Below the pieces are notes generated by a model that saw only the letters and a program-made list of their open reading frames with translations, did not search any database and was not told where the DNA came from. This document shows, piece by piece, positions 10,965 through 21,824 of a DNA stretch of 45,926 nucleotides (its first letter is position 1; each line of letters starts with the position of its first letter). The translations under genes and the position numbers were made by a program. The DNA comes from Bugula neritina. Lineage: Eukaryota; Bryozoa; Gymnolaemata; Cheilostomatida; Bugulidae. The DNA lies in the NCBI GenBank assembly GCA_964035545.1, contig CAXIUT010000111.1, positions 1-45,926 on the forward strand. The letters are read 5' to 3'.

Positions 10965-11665
10965 TTGATAATAATAACAACCTACTATCGCTAAAATAGA
11001 TTAAAAGTACCTTAAATATGATCAAAAAAATATTATTTTTAAATCTAATGCTATTAATATTTCATAAATTGTGTAACTATCAAAGTTAATTTTTCAGAAA
11101 TACTAAAAAGAAAGCAACCATCTCAGCAACCTTCACATAACACAAATCCTATCAACCAAACTCTCATAGAAGAGCTATACCCGAGGCACTAACCTGGGAA
11201 GTGGTCAATAGTATACAATAACGTACTCAATCTCTTCTTCATTGGATCTACAAAAAAGTACAGTCATCTTGAAGAACACTAGTATGCAATCATCAATGAA
11301 CTTATCGATAAAGTTAGTAATAGTTTAGATCTTAAGATTACCACTCAGTATTCTCAGATTGAAGAAAATAGTCGACTCTTTGCTATCAGAGAACCACTAA
11401 TTAACCATGACTACTAACTCATCATGGGGCACTCTTTCCTCTCTAGAGTTCACTCCTAAAGATTCAAAACAATTTTAAATGAAAAAAGTGGCAGCTCTCT
11501 TGCCTGAATCGCCTGTCTACAAACAGTATAGAAACCAATCCTTTATCAATGTAGAAAAGTTCAAGACCATAAGTCAGCATACCAGACATCAGCTATAAGA
11601 AGAAAGCAACTCTTTTAAGTCCTACTTCAACCATCACTTATAAATGATTCCAAATGTTCTCTTAC
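10965..11665 (+). pseudogene. chimeric POC1/RasGAP fragment, copy 1
   Basis: Degenerate duplicate. Positions 11111-11150 match 36221-36260 of the POC1 gene at 39 of 40 bases. From 11151 the sequence switches without a gap to the last third of the RasGAP-like gene (38410-39006). It lacks ~110 nt present in the intact gene (around 38805-38925). The ancestral frame (LYPRHQPGKWS, GSTKKYSHLEEH) is kept until a run of four G at 11436-11439, where the other copies have three G, which shifts the frame. A second copy with the same junction lies inverted at 15695-16395. Upstream ~145 bp are also shared by the two copies only. Probably non-functional. Confidence 0.85.
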
Positions 11666-11808
11666 TCTATTTTAATTCATATCTACTAACGAGTACTTAA
11701 TTAAGATAAGATTAAAAATATATTGAAGCATAAAATTAACTATTAGAATTCGAGGTATATTTGTTTTTTCTTTCTGATTAAATAAAATCCGTTAAATTTT
11801 TTGATTAT

Positions 11809-12133
11809 CGTATGATACCTTTCTCTACCATAGCTGTTAGATCTTATTACGATTTTTTGGAGTAGTTGTCCATATTCCATACTTTATTGCCTTTTGTTAT
11901 TGTCAATGTACCTTGTGGACGTTATCGTCGTTGGCACTTCTTATGATGATTCCATTTGTTTTTTATTGTGAGTCTGCTGTGAAGTTTGAGATTGATTTTA
12001 GGTGCGGGAGGGACTAGAGGATAGATTACCAGTCGTTGTAGGGTTTTGCTTAGAGATAGGGCCATTTTGAGGCGGGAGATTGGTACTACTGGTATAAGTT
12101 GTATGACTTCATAATAATTATAATTTATCAACA
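11809..12133 (-). pseudogene. 5' fragment of the YTH gene, inverted
   Basis: Near-identical (about 95% by eye) to 18001-18331, the 5' end of the intact YTH-domain gene, in the opposite orientation. It keeps the start codon (12112), the Gln/Tyr-rich leader, the 21-nt intron and the first strand and helix of the YTH domain (SANDDNVHK, IKYGIW). The match stops just after the AGAAAGGTATCATAC motif. The aromatic-cage half of the domain is missing, so it cannot bind m6A. The frame stays open beyond the break for some 50 codons, so a truncated product could be made, but I treat it as a gene fragment. Confidence 0.85.
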
Positions 12134-12280
12134 ATGGTAATTTTTTGCAAAGAGTTATCCTTGTTGAGGGAGGAATGACAAAGGAGAGTACAAAATATAA
12201 TAATACTTACTACACAGCGAACGTAATACTAATTATTATAGATATCGATATTTATAAATTTTCTTTAGCAACCAGTCAAA

Positions 12281-12800
12281 ATGTCCAAAAAGAACACCTC
12301 CCAAAAAGTCGAAAAAGTAATCATAAAAGTATCCAATAGTCTGAGACAAGCAAGGAAAAGAAATCAACTACAACTACGATCACTAGCTTCGACAATACAG
12401 TATCATCTTATCTAATCAATAGTACTAGAAATATTGCCAGAGTGATCTAGCCAAAGGAACCTCTTCACAAGAAGTAGTCCAGGGAAATCAACCTTCATCA
12501 GGTGAAAATTTTGGAAATGAGAAAATTTTGGAAAATTTGGGCTTGAAGAAGATCGAAGATGTGAAGATTGAAGAAGAATAAGAATAAAAACCATATCTCA
12601 AATCCCTAGATGGGGTTGCTTTTCTGAAAGCAGATGGTTCTGCCATAAATGATGAGGATAAGAATAAGAGTGAAGAAAAACCTGAGAAAAAAGAATCAGA
12701 AGGAAAAGAAAATGACAAATTTGAGCAAGCTGGTGCCTTCCCTGTAGAAGGTTATGAAAAACTTGAGTCACCTCCTGCTGCTCCATCATAAGATAAGTGA
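12281..12800 (+). CDS. acidic Lys/Glu-rich uncharacterised protein
   Basis: Not recognised. Three exons with two 23-nt introns (12317-12339 and 12400-12422) give 157 aa, starting MSKKNTSQKVEK. Both introns are GT..TAG and needed to keep the frame. The product is hydrophilic, with a Ser/Thr-rich start and a Glu/Lys-rich end (EEKPEKKESEGKEND) and a short ordered-looking stretch PYLKSLDGVAFLKADGSA. No transmembrane or catalytic motif. It is convergent with 12845-13840, the stops only 44 bp apart. It is a unique gene inside the duplicated 10.9-18 kb block. Confidence 0.7.
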
Positions 12801-12844
12801 TGATTATGATTAGCCATTAAATAGTCTTTAAAATCAAAGCAATA

Positions 12845-13840
12845 TCAAAAATACTTCCACTTAAGTCCCTATCTTAGTCCACCTCTTCCATTCTCTCCTA
12901 AACATTTACTCTATTCTCCACCATTTATATTCCCCATCTTACTATTCTAATTTCTTCCCCTTCTATAATTCTCTTTCTCCTCTCTATTTCTATTCATAAA
13001 GGAAGACTTCATACTCTGAAGATAGTTATTCGAATTAGTTTGATTCGATTGCATCGTAGCTTTACTCTGATTAAGTTCATAGTCCTTTTGCACCAACTAT
13101 CGCTGCAGATGTTTTGACTCACATTCTGCCTTTGATATTTTCTATCTAAATCGCATTTAGTTCTATGACAATGACGATAATGCTATATCTCTTTCAGATT
13201 CCATCTGTTTTAACTTAGAATAACAAGTTCTTAACTGTTTATTGACTCCTCTTAACTCCTAGTTATTATTTTAGTTTTGCTACTATAAAGCCTAAATCCT
13301 CGCATCCCTTTCATCTATTTTTTTCATCATCTATTTCTTCTCAGTTATGCACTAGTTATGATTCTCCTCATTCTATAACAACATCTTGTTATAGTGGTTT
13401 AGTAGTTCTCCATCTTTGCAGATAGAACACTGCCCAAATGTCTGCTTTGATCCTCTACATCTTTTCAACTACTCTGACATCATCTCGTTTTGTTTTTAAA
13501 GATTCTACAACTCCTGATTCAATTTCCAATACCTCAACCCATAGTATTCTTCCTGTTTACTCAACTTCAACTAATACTGCTTGATCAGCGATTGAGTTCT
13601 TAATTAGTACTCCTCTTGTGCCAACTTAACATAATATCCAGGCTAAACCTATGACTACTCAGTTCTTATAGTTTTATGCTATCTCTTTATTTGCATGCTG
13701 GGTCGTTCTTCAATAGACTAGTTAGTTTTCAGTCGTAGACATTTGCTGATGGTACGAGGTGGTAGATCATTTACAGATCCATTTTCAAAAGAAAAAGAAG
13801 GTTATTGAGTTGGAAAGTAATTGCTTGTTCTTTGGTCCAT
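12845..13840 (-). CDS. coiled-coil protein with CxxC motif
   Basis: Single exon of 331 aa, starting MDQRTSNYFPTQQPSFSF. Residues ~85-270 are strongly heptad-like and Gln/Lys/Glu-rich (QEEYQLRTQSLIKQYQLKL, DERDARIQALQQQNQNNN), typical of a long coiled coil. A small Cys cluster (FGQCSICKDGELLNHY) sits in the middle, perhaps a metal site or coil interruption. The tail is basic and Asn/Gly-rich. Many Gln are TAA/TAG. Structural roles such as cytoskeleton or basal body are plausible given other cilium genes nearby, but nothing specific is diagnostic. Confidence 0.75.
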
Positions 13841-14399
13841 CTAACGATAAATTATATTATACCAAATACATAAATAAATAGATCAATTTTACCCTAATTA
13901 TAGTATTTAATCAATTACAAATGACTCTAAATCAAGAGATATTATAATTTTATCTTTGATTTTTTTAGTATTTTTTACAATAAATCTGAGAGCTTACCAC
14001 TTAATTAAATAGTTTTAAGAACAAAAAATAAATAATAATCATATATTGATTATCTCGATAATATTCCTGAAACTTTAGATAGATCTAGTTATAGTAGATT
14101 GCTATTACTCTAATTCTTATTTTTGATAAAAAATAAATAATCAAGGTTTGTACCATATTATTGCTTATTTCTACAATATGTAAAGACGATTAGCTCTTTA
14201 AATGAAGAAGTAGCATTTATTCAATTGTTTTTATAAAAACTATAAAGATCAAATATTAAAATATTTTTGTTTTTGTGATTAATAAAATAAAATCTATCTT
14301 AAAGTATATTTTTGAGCAATAAACTAATAGTTCTCTTGCTTTATGAACTAATTTTTAACGAAAGGCTATAATATTTTGAAGTTTTTAAGCGAATCGTCC
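13841..14399. other. AT-rich intergenic region
   Basis: Divergent spacer between the coiled-coil gene and the first B-family gene. The last ~200 bp resemble the region upstream of the second B copy (shared motif around TTATTGCTTATTTC), so the duplication includes promoter DNA. No gene seen. Confidence 0.6.
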
Positions 14400-15526
14400 A
14401 TGAACAACATGAATCAAGAGTTAGAATAAAGCAGTTCTTTGGCAACAGACAATGATTTCGAGCTAAGGATGATCTAAGACGAATAAAATTGTAAAGGCGA
14501 TGACGGAAAAGCAAATTCTGTGTCAAGATAAAGGTATGATCTATCAAATTTTCAGCGAAAAAAAAATAATAAAAATCAAAAAAAAAGATTTTGACTTATT
14601 TTATAGACCTCAAATAGAAAGACTACCAACTTTCGACCATGTGACGAACTTTTTAAATGTATATGTTTTTCTAGAAAGATTTTGACAATCAACGAAAAAG
14701 CTCTCAAGGATAAAAACCATGAATAATCTTTCTATCAATCGTTGTTTTATACTAGACCTGTTTAAAAAGTAGAGGTTAGATAAAACTTTATTGTTTTGCA
14801 TCTAATGTTGATGAATATTCCTCAATGTTAGCTTCAAGAACTAAAAATAAAATATTTAATTTAGCGACTCATGTCTTATGGAGATCAAGAGTTCTGTCTA
14901 TTGGGGAGAGAATTAGAAAAAACAATACATAAAATTCTAAACTTTAATAAGAAGAAAAATAGTATAAAAGATGCTAAGTATCAACCTCTCTCATCTTCCA
15001 TTGATCAACTAGAAGACAAGCTTTGTATCTGTGATGTAGCACCTAACAAGTTGGTGATATCGAAGGCTTTACTTGAACTACTAGGCTAAGATGTTGAAGA
15101 CTATGCTCTCTAACTGTGCAAATACAAGGCTCCTTTGAAAGAGTACAACCAGTCTTAACCTAGAATCATTACAGCATCGAATTACTCTCTGTTCATCACC
15201 AAGTCTGTCTAGAACATTGGCATTTTCTGTGACTATCTCTAAGGTAAAATAGATCAACAAACTTTGAGATAAAAGACAACTCTTGAATTCAGTGACTACC
15301 TCATCACCAACTAGAATGTATGTTTGAGTTTATTCAGAAAAAGATTGAGTGTAAGCTTAGACTTCACATGCCTCATCCTTTCACTCATTGTGTTGAAATT
15401 TTCGATGTTGAGCTATCTAGAAATTGCAAAGCATTTTAAGGTTAAAAATTATGCCCTTAAAAATCATTTTAAGTAAAATATATGATTCAAGAGGACAATT
15501 CATAAGAAAGCCCTGAAAGACTATGA
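14400..15526 (+). CDS. B-family paralogue 1 (unknown function)
   Basis: 354 aa after removing three introns: 14534-14555 (22 nt), 14659-14678 (20 nt) and 15318-15337 (20 nt). All three sit at the same positions in the two other copies, which strongly supports the model. Starts MNNMNQELEQSSSLATDNDF. Conserved blocks include FDHVTNFLN, SSSIDQLEDKLCICDVAPNK, ALLELLGQDVEDYALQLC, KSVQNIGIFCDYLQGKID and HMPHPFTHCVEIFD; it ends SPERL. No signal peptide, membrane segment or known catalytic motif. The C-terminal MPHPFTHCVEIF block with two Cys upstream might be a folded module. It is tail-to-tail with the RasGAP fragment at 15700-16302, as its paralogue at 39040-40409 is with the intact RasGAP gene. 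Confidence 0.75.
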
Positions 15527-15699
15527 TTAAGTCATCTATATTCTAATTTATTCTTCTTTGTACAAAACATTAATATCACATAAAATGTATGAACTTTATT
15601 TTGTAATATTAGAGGAATATTTAATCTTATCTAAATCATTATTAATGAAAGATAAAGAAGTAATTTCTCTTGATATTGAGAATAAAAGAACATTGAGAA

Positions 15700-16302
15700 T
15701 CATTTATCAGTGGTGATTGAAGTAGAACTTAAATGAGTGCTTTCTTCTTATAGTTGATGTTTGGTGTGTTGACTTATCGTCTTGAACTTTTCTACATTGA
15801 TAAAGGATTGGTTTCTATACTGTTTGTAGACAGGCGATTCAGGCAAGAGAGCTGCCACTTTTTTCATTTAAAATTGTTTTGAATCTTTAGGTGTGAACTC
15901 TAGAGAGGAAAGAGTGCCCATGATAAGTTAGTAGTCATGGTTAACTATTGGTTCTCTGATAGCAAAGAGTCGACTATCTTCTTCAATCTGAATATACTGA
16001 GTGGTAATCTTAAGATCTAAACTATTACTAACTTTATCAATAAGTCCATTGACGATTGCATACTAGTGTTCTTCAAGATGACTGTACTTTTTTGTAGATC
16101 CAATGAAGAAGAGATTGAGGACATTATTGTAAACTATTGACCACTTCCCAGGTTAATGTCTCGGGTATAACTATTCTATGAGAGTTTGATTGATCAGATT
16201 TGTGTTATGTGAAGGTTGCTGAGATGATTGCTTTGCTTTCTTTTTAGTATTTATAATAAATTAACTTAGACAGTTACACAATTTATGAAATATTAATAGC
16301 AT
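15700..16302 (-). pseudogene. chimeric POC1/RasGAP fragment, copy 2 (ORF intact)
   Basis: Inverted second copy of the chimera. Unlike copy 1 it has one open frame of 200 aa from ATG 16302 to TGA 15700-15702. It reads through the POC1-derived bases (16197-16236, in a frame different from POC1) into the RasGAP-derived part (LYPRHQPGKWS, KKVAALLPESPVYKQYRN). It shares the ~110-nt deletion with copy 1. The homologous repeat spans about 15695-16395. Only the last third of the RasGAP-like protein is present, so GAP activity is unlikely; it may be a fragment or a young chimeric gene. Its end differs from the parent by a 1-nt shift near 15735. Confidence 0.7.
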
Positions 16303-16690
16303 TAAATTTAACAATAATCATTTTTTGATCATATTTAAGGTACGTTTAATCTATTTTAGCGATAGTAGGTTGTTATCATTTAATTTTTATATAATAAAAT
16401 ATTTTTGATTCGACAAAAGATAAATATTAAAGATTTATAGCCCATTATTGCTTATTTCAAAACAATTATTAAGATAATGAACCTTTAAAAAGAATTTATT
16501 GAACATATCATTATATTTTATATTTTGAGAATAAATAAATATGAAAGGGTTAAAATAATGCTGTTTGAATCAACTAGTAGGCAAATTATATCTAAGATTA
16601 TCATTTCTATTAGTACTCAGATATTCCTATTATTATATTAGGTATTTTTCATGAAAGGTGATTATATTTTCAGAAGTTTCAAAGACATCC
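16303..16690. other. divergent spacer between chimera copy 2 and B copy 2
   Basis: AT-rich. The first ~95 bp belong to the chimera repeat. The last ~200 bp resemble the upstream region of B copy 1. No gene of its own is visible. Confidence 0.6.
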
Positions 16691-17818
16691 ATGATTAACA
16701 TGAGACAAGGCTAAGAAGAAAGCAGCTATCTGGCAACAGACAATGATTTTGAATTAAGAATGATCTAGGATTAAAAAAATAACAAGGGTGAAGACGGAAA
16801 AGCAAATTCTGTGTCAAGATAAAGGTACGATCTATCATATTTTAAGTGATGAAAGATCCATAAAAATCAAAAAAAAAGATTTAGGCTTATTTTATAGATC
16901 TCAAGTAGAAAGACTACCATCTTTCGACCATGTGACCAACTTTCTAAATGTACATATTTTTCTAATCAAGATTCTAGCAATCAACTAAAAAGCTCTTAAG
17001 GACGAGAACCATGGATAGTCTTTCTATCAATCTCTATTCTACACTAGACCTGTCGAAAAAGTGGAAGTTAGACAAAATTTTATGGTCTTGCATCTGATGT
17101 CAACAACTATTTCAAAAAATTAGTCTCAAGAACTAAAAATAAAATATCTAATAGAGCGATTCCTGTCTTATGGAGATCAAGACTTCTATTAATTGGGAAA
17201 ATAATTAGAAAAAACAATACAAAAATTTTCGAACTTTAATAAGAAGAAAAATAGTATAAAAAATATCAAATATCAACCTCTATCATCTTCTATCGATCAA
17301 CTAGAAGACAAACTGTGTATCTGTGACGTAGCACCTAACAAGTTGGTGATATCAAAGGCTTTGCTTGAACTACTTGGGGAAGATGTTGAAGACTATGCTC
17401 TCTAGCTTTGCAAATACAAGGCTCCTTTGAAAGAGTACATCTAGTCTTAACCTAGAATCATTACAGCATCGAATTACTCTCTGTTCATCACCAAGTCTGT
17501 CTAGAACATTGGCATTTTCTGTGACTATCTCTAAGGTAAAATAGATCAACAAACTTTGAGATAAAAGACAACTCTTGAGTTCAGTGACCATCTCATCACC
17601 AACTAGAATGTATGTTTGAGTTTATTCAGAAAAAGATTGAGTGTAAGCTTAGACTTCACATGCCTCATCCTTTCACTCATTGCGTCGAAATCTTCGATAT
17701 TGAGTAGTCGATAAACTGCAATACTTTCTCAAGTAAAAAAGGTTGTCCTTATAAATCTTTTAAAGCAGAATATATTATCTAATAAAACGATTTATAAGAA
17801 ATCCCTGAAAGACTATGA
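16691..17818 (+). CDS. B-family paralogue 2 (unknown function)
   Basis: 354 aa, exactly the length of copy 1, with introns at 16825-16846 (22 nt), 16950-16970 (21 nt) and 17610-17629 (20 nt). Starts MINMRQGQEESSYLATDNDF. Conserved core as in copy 1 (QLEDKLCICDVAPNKLVIS, DYLQGKIDQQTLRQKTTLEF, CVEIFD), ends EIPERL. Intron 2 is one base longer than in the other copies but still restores the frame, so selection on the protein is likely. Large stretches around 17440-17680 are almost base-identical to copy 1, suggesting recent duplication or gene conversion. It lies directly upstream of the YTH gene on the same strand. Confidence 0.75.
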
Positions 17819-18028
17819 TTAAGTCATCTTTATTCTCTTTATTTATATTCAATATTATTAAAAATTATTCTATTAACAATAAAATCAATATCCATATAAA
17901 CTTTGCATTAAATATTAGTTCTTTTATTCCTTTTATTTCTTTTCATGACTAGAATAACATTATATCTCTCACTTTAATAAAACTAAACTAATATTAAAAA
18001 TTATAATTGTTGATAGATTATAATCACA

Positions 18029-19015
18029 ATGAACTCATACAACTCATACCAGTAGTACCAATCTCCCGCCTCAAAATGGCCCTATCTCTAAGCAAAATCC
18101 TACAACGACTGGTAATCTATCCTCTAATCCCTCCCACACCTAAAATCAATCTCAAACTTCACAGCAGACCCACAATAAAAAACAAATGGAATCATCATAA
18201 GAAGTGCTAACGATGATAACGTCCACAAGGTACATTGACAATAACGAAAGGCAATAAAGTATGGAATATGGACAACTACTCCAAAAAATCGTAATAAAAT
18301 TGAACAACTATGGTAGAGAAAGGTATCATACAATATAAACACATATTTATTTTTCAGTGCAGTAAAAAGTGGCATGTTCTAAGGCGTCGCCCGTCTTAAA
18401 TCAGGATATCACGAGTAAACCTTTCCTTTTTGGTGGTAAAACCACACTTTAAAATTCAAAGGATATTTCTAAATCGAATGGGTATATATCAAAGATATCA
18501 ATAATAAACATTTTAATGGGTTAGTTAATACCTAAGGAGAAGAAGTTATCAGAAGTAAAGATTGTGATTTGTTGGACCATGAGACTACGAAGCAGATGTT
18601 GGACATTTTTTATAAAAAAAATAGAAAAAGAAATATTTTTGGAGATTTTGTGTTTATGGATTAAAGAGAAACTCAATATATCAGAAAAATGTACTAAATG
18701 GCAGCATACTATCAATATACCCCCAACTACAACTACAACAACGGCTACAACAACGGATACAACAACGGATACAACAACAACTATCGACAAGATATCACCC
18801 AACTGAATCTAAGCAATTCATATGGACAAATCAACCAATCCAACCAAAATAACAACTACTACAAACCAACCACAATGCCAACCATGACACTTCCTAACAA
18901 TGGCAATGGCAATCAACCGATGATGATACCCAATGGAATCATGAAACCTAATTAGCCAGGAAGCAACCTTGGATTCCAAATGAATCCTGTCAGCAAGAAC
19001 AATAAAAAGAAGTGA
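18029..19015 (+). CDS. YTH-domain m6A-RNA reader
   Basis: 321 aa with one 21-nt intron (18230-18250). Residues ~53-200 form a YTH domain: IIIRSANDDNVHK joined by the intron to AIKYGIWTTTPKN, then TYLFFSAVKSGMFQGVARLKS, TFPFWW, GYFQIEWVYIKD, IFGDFVF. The aromatic-cage tryptophans expected for N6-methyladenosine binding are seen in KYGIW and FPFWW. The N-terminus is Tyr/Gln-rich and short. The C-terminal ~100 residues are low-complexity with NNGYNNGYNN repeats, as in phase-separating YTHDF-like readers. Known role of the family: cytoplasmic or nuclear binding of m6A mRNA, controlling stability or splicing. A reversed copy of its 5' end is at 11809-12133. Confidence 0.9.
18728..18785 (+). repeat. 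15-bp coding repeats (NNGYN)
   Basis: Short tandem units encode Tyr-Asn-Asn-Gly repeats in the disordered tail of the YTH protein. Units are nearly identical. Confidence 0.8.
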
Positions 19016-19079
19016 TCATACCATCTATTGTTTATAATATCTTTGATATAAGAGTTTTATGAGTCATAATCCATATCTA

Positions 19080-20994
19080 TCACTTATCCTACATCATTTT
19101 AGCAGCAGTTTTAGTAAAAGTTGTATGCAATGATTTCTTAGCTGCCTCCTGGAACCGTCTCTGCTCCAATTGCACCTTCTTAGCCAGTCGACTCCTCTGA
19201 ACGTTAGGCAATAAAAACGATTGCACCAAATCTTTTATCAATGTCTCATTGTTATTATACCTACGCTCAAAAGACTACAAATGCTGATTCATCTCCTGCT
19301 TACGAAGATTGGCCATGATCGATGCCTGACGATCAGAAGCACGCTCTACTGTATCATTTATTATCCAGTTCAAGTAACTATCAACCGTCCCCTGATTCAT
19401 CTTCACAACCTACTCGTATAAACACTGCTCTCTTGCCCGGATTATCTACTCAGCATTTCTTCTACCAGCCTATTCAATCTCACGATTTCTTCTTTCATTT
19501 TATGCTTCATCCACCTTCTCTTTGATCTTTTTCTATTAAGTAGCTCTGAGTAGTTTCTTTGATAACTCATCCAATGTCTAGGCTATGATTTCACCTTGAA
19601 GTCCTTCATACATAGCATTTCTGAAACGATCTTAGTGTTCTTTAAGCAAAACTTCTTCAGATTACTTCTCATCCAAATCAGGAATCTTTGCCACTATCAA
19701 CAATTCTTCAATCAAAGCCAATCGCTTTTATTTACCCTCATACATAATATTTTGTTGGGCACGACCTCGAAGAATTCTCTGTAAAAAAATAGCAGCCACC
19801 TCACGTTTGATCTCATCTTTTGTCGAACTTGACTCCTTTTGTAACTATGATTTAGATAACCCAGTTTTGAAGTCTTGAATGTTCATATTAGAATCAGTTT
19901 TGTAGTTTGGTGTACTTGGTCTAGCTATGACGTTACGCAAAGCTTCAATATCATTACTTACAACTTATTCTTCCTTCTTTTCTGGTTTTAACTGTTTATC
20001 AATATTTTGCTGGGCCACTTCCAAAGCCTTCTTATGAGTAATAGCCAATCTAGCTTATTTTTCTTAAGGTTTATGTGGTTTTTCAGCTGGAACTTAGATT
20101 TCTGCTAGCCCACCATAAGTATTCAAAGCAACAGGTTGAACTTAATACTTATTAGCAAGTTTATCAAGTGTTAAACCTTATCGACTAATACCAGCATACA
20201 CATTTGATCCATAATTTGCATAATCTTCAATAATATCTCTCAATTTTACATCTTACTACTCTACTTTTCTTGATTTAAGTAACTTTCTTAATAATTTTAT
20301 CTTCTTTCTTTGCACTTTAGCTATCAATCGATTCTTTTGCTAAGTTTTACGAATCTTTATATCCTAAATCCTCTGAGCATTCTTATCAGTTATGTCTTTC
20401 TCTCTTTATACTATAGCTTATTTGACTAACTCCAAACCTTCCCTATGAACTTTTTTTATCTAGTTTTATTTTTTGGACCATTATCTCACTTCTTGGTCTT
20501 CCATCAATCGTCTCCTCAAATTGAAACTCGCCTAGTCAGAAATAGGAGGCAAAGCATTATCAAACCAAGTCCGTTACCTATTCAACTAAATGTTGTCCAA
20601 CACATCAATAGTAGCAGGAAGACCATTTCCATAACTTAAATGCTTCAAAGTCAAAACCTATGGCTTCTCACCCTATCTATAGATCTCTTCAGGCGAATAT
20701 GGATCAGTTTGACACTAAGATTCTCGAAATTATGTTTGAATCTATATCTCTTTAGTATCGCTCTGAATGAAAATATATGTACCTCAATGATCTACTACTC
20801 TTAAGCTGCTTGGAAATTTTACTGAGATAACTATTGAACTGGAGGAGCCAAATGCAAAGGTACCTCACTCATTGTAGCAACCAAAGGCTTTTTAACAAAA
20901 TCAAGACTAAATAGAAAGATAGCTACCGGTGAGAACCAGAAACATAAGCAACGCTGCTACCTCTCATCTGAGAAGAAAGGACCTGTCCGTTCAT
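19080..20994 (-). CDS. CFAP91: cilia- and flagella-associated protein 91 (MAATS1 domain)
   Basis: 624 aa with two 20-nt introns (20907-20926 and 20763-20782). After a ~25-aa start (MNGQVLSSQMRGSS) the MAATS1-type core is clear: DPYSPEEIYRQGEKPQVLTL, KHLSYGNGLPATIDVL, ALPPISDQASFNLRRRLMED. Long charged coiled coils follow, with an IQ-like motif (VAAIFLQRILRGRAQQNIM) near residue 355. In the family, CFAP91/FAP91 is part of the calmodulin- and spoke-associated complex at the base of radial spokes in motile axonemes. The length is somewhat below that of animal homologues. It lies in tandem with a coiled-coil gene and NME7, another axoneme protein. Confidence 0.88.
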
Positions 20995-21107
20995 AGCTAT
21001 ATTAATTTTATAACTTACTTCAATTTGTTTTCTGTTTAATCGAAACTAAAACCTCTGAAACACAAATCCATTATCACATATCAATTAAACTACAGATAAA
21101 AGAAATA

Positions 21108-21788
21108 TCATTTTCTATGACTCTTCTGAGTCGGCGGCTTTTTACCCTTATTTTTAACCTACTTGATATGACTTCGATTAATTCCTTACAATTTAGAACT
21201 ATCTGTCATCGACTTTGATTTATATGACTCCAACATACTCTTCTCTTCTTTGATTATGACAGAATCATTCTTGCTTACTGATGTCAAATGGTTTATATTT
21301 TGCTTTTTTAAATGATAAATCTATTTTTTTAATTAGTTGTTCTCTTAGATTAAAAATTAGTACATTTTTAATAACTATCTAGAACTGTTATCGATTTGTG
21401 GTTTATTCTACTTTTTACCCTAGAGACCTTATGTTAACTAAATCAGTATTTTTGTATTATTTTGGATCAACTATCTTTTCTCACTCTCTACATTTCGTAA
21501 GATATTTCGCATTTACTAGATTACCCTATCTTTCTGATTAATCACATTGGCTAGCTTTCTAATTTAACTCTAGTGCACTTTCTATACTTATTATATCCTC
21601 TGCTGACATATTTTAAAATTCTAATTCAAACGACTATCCACCCTCTTATCCAACTTTTGATTCAATTTATCCAACTGATACCTACATTTCTACAACTCCC
21701 TCCTCATCTCCTCTTTCTACTTGATAGTCGTCTATTTATATGAAATAAAATCACCAAGAAGTTGCTGGTAATTCTGCTATTATTACAT
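21108..21788 (-). CDS. coiled-coil protein
   Basis: 226 aa, single exon, starting MQQQQNYQQLLGDF (three of the four Gln are TAA/TAG). Residues 1-150 are heptad-rich (EEMRRELQKCRYQLDKLNQK, NQKDRVIQQMRNILRNVE), so a coiled coil is very likely. The tail is Ser/Lys-rich and ends in a basic KKPPTQKSHRK. No family is recognised. It sits between CFAP91 and NME7 on the same strand, only 36 bp beyond the NME7 stop, so a cilium-related role is a reasonable but unproven guess. Confidence 0.7.
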
Positions 21789-21824
21789 ATATTATTTAAA
21801 GAATTCAATATATAAGAAGAATCA

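Noticed and set aside
14659-14678. Apparent frameshift mutation in B copy 1
   Set aside because: A 20-nt intron at the same place as in the two other copies explains the frame change.
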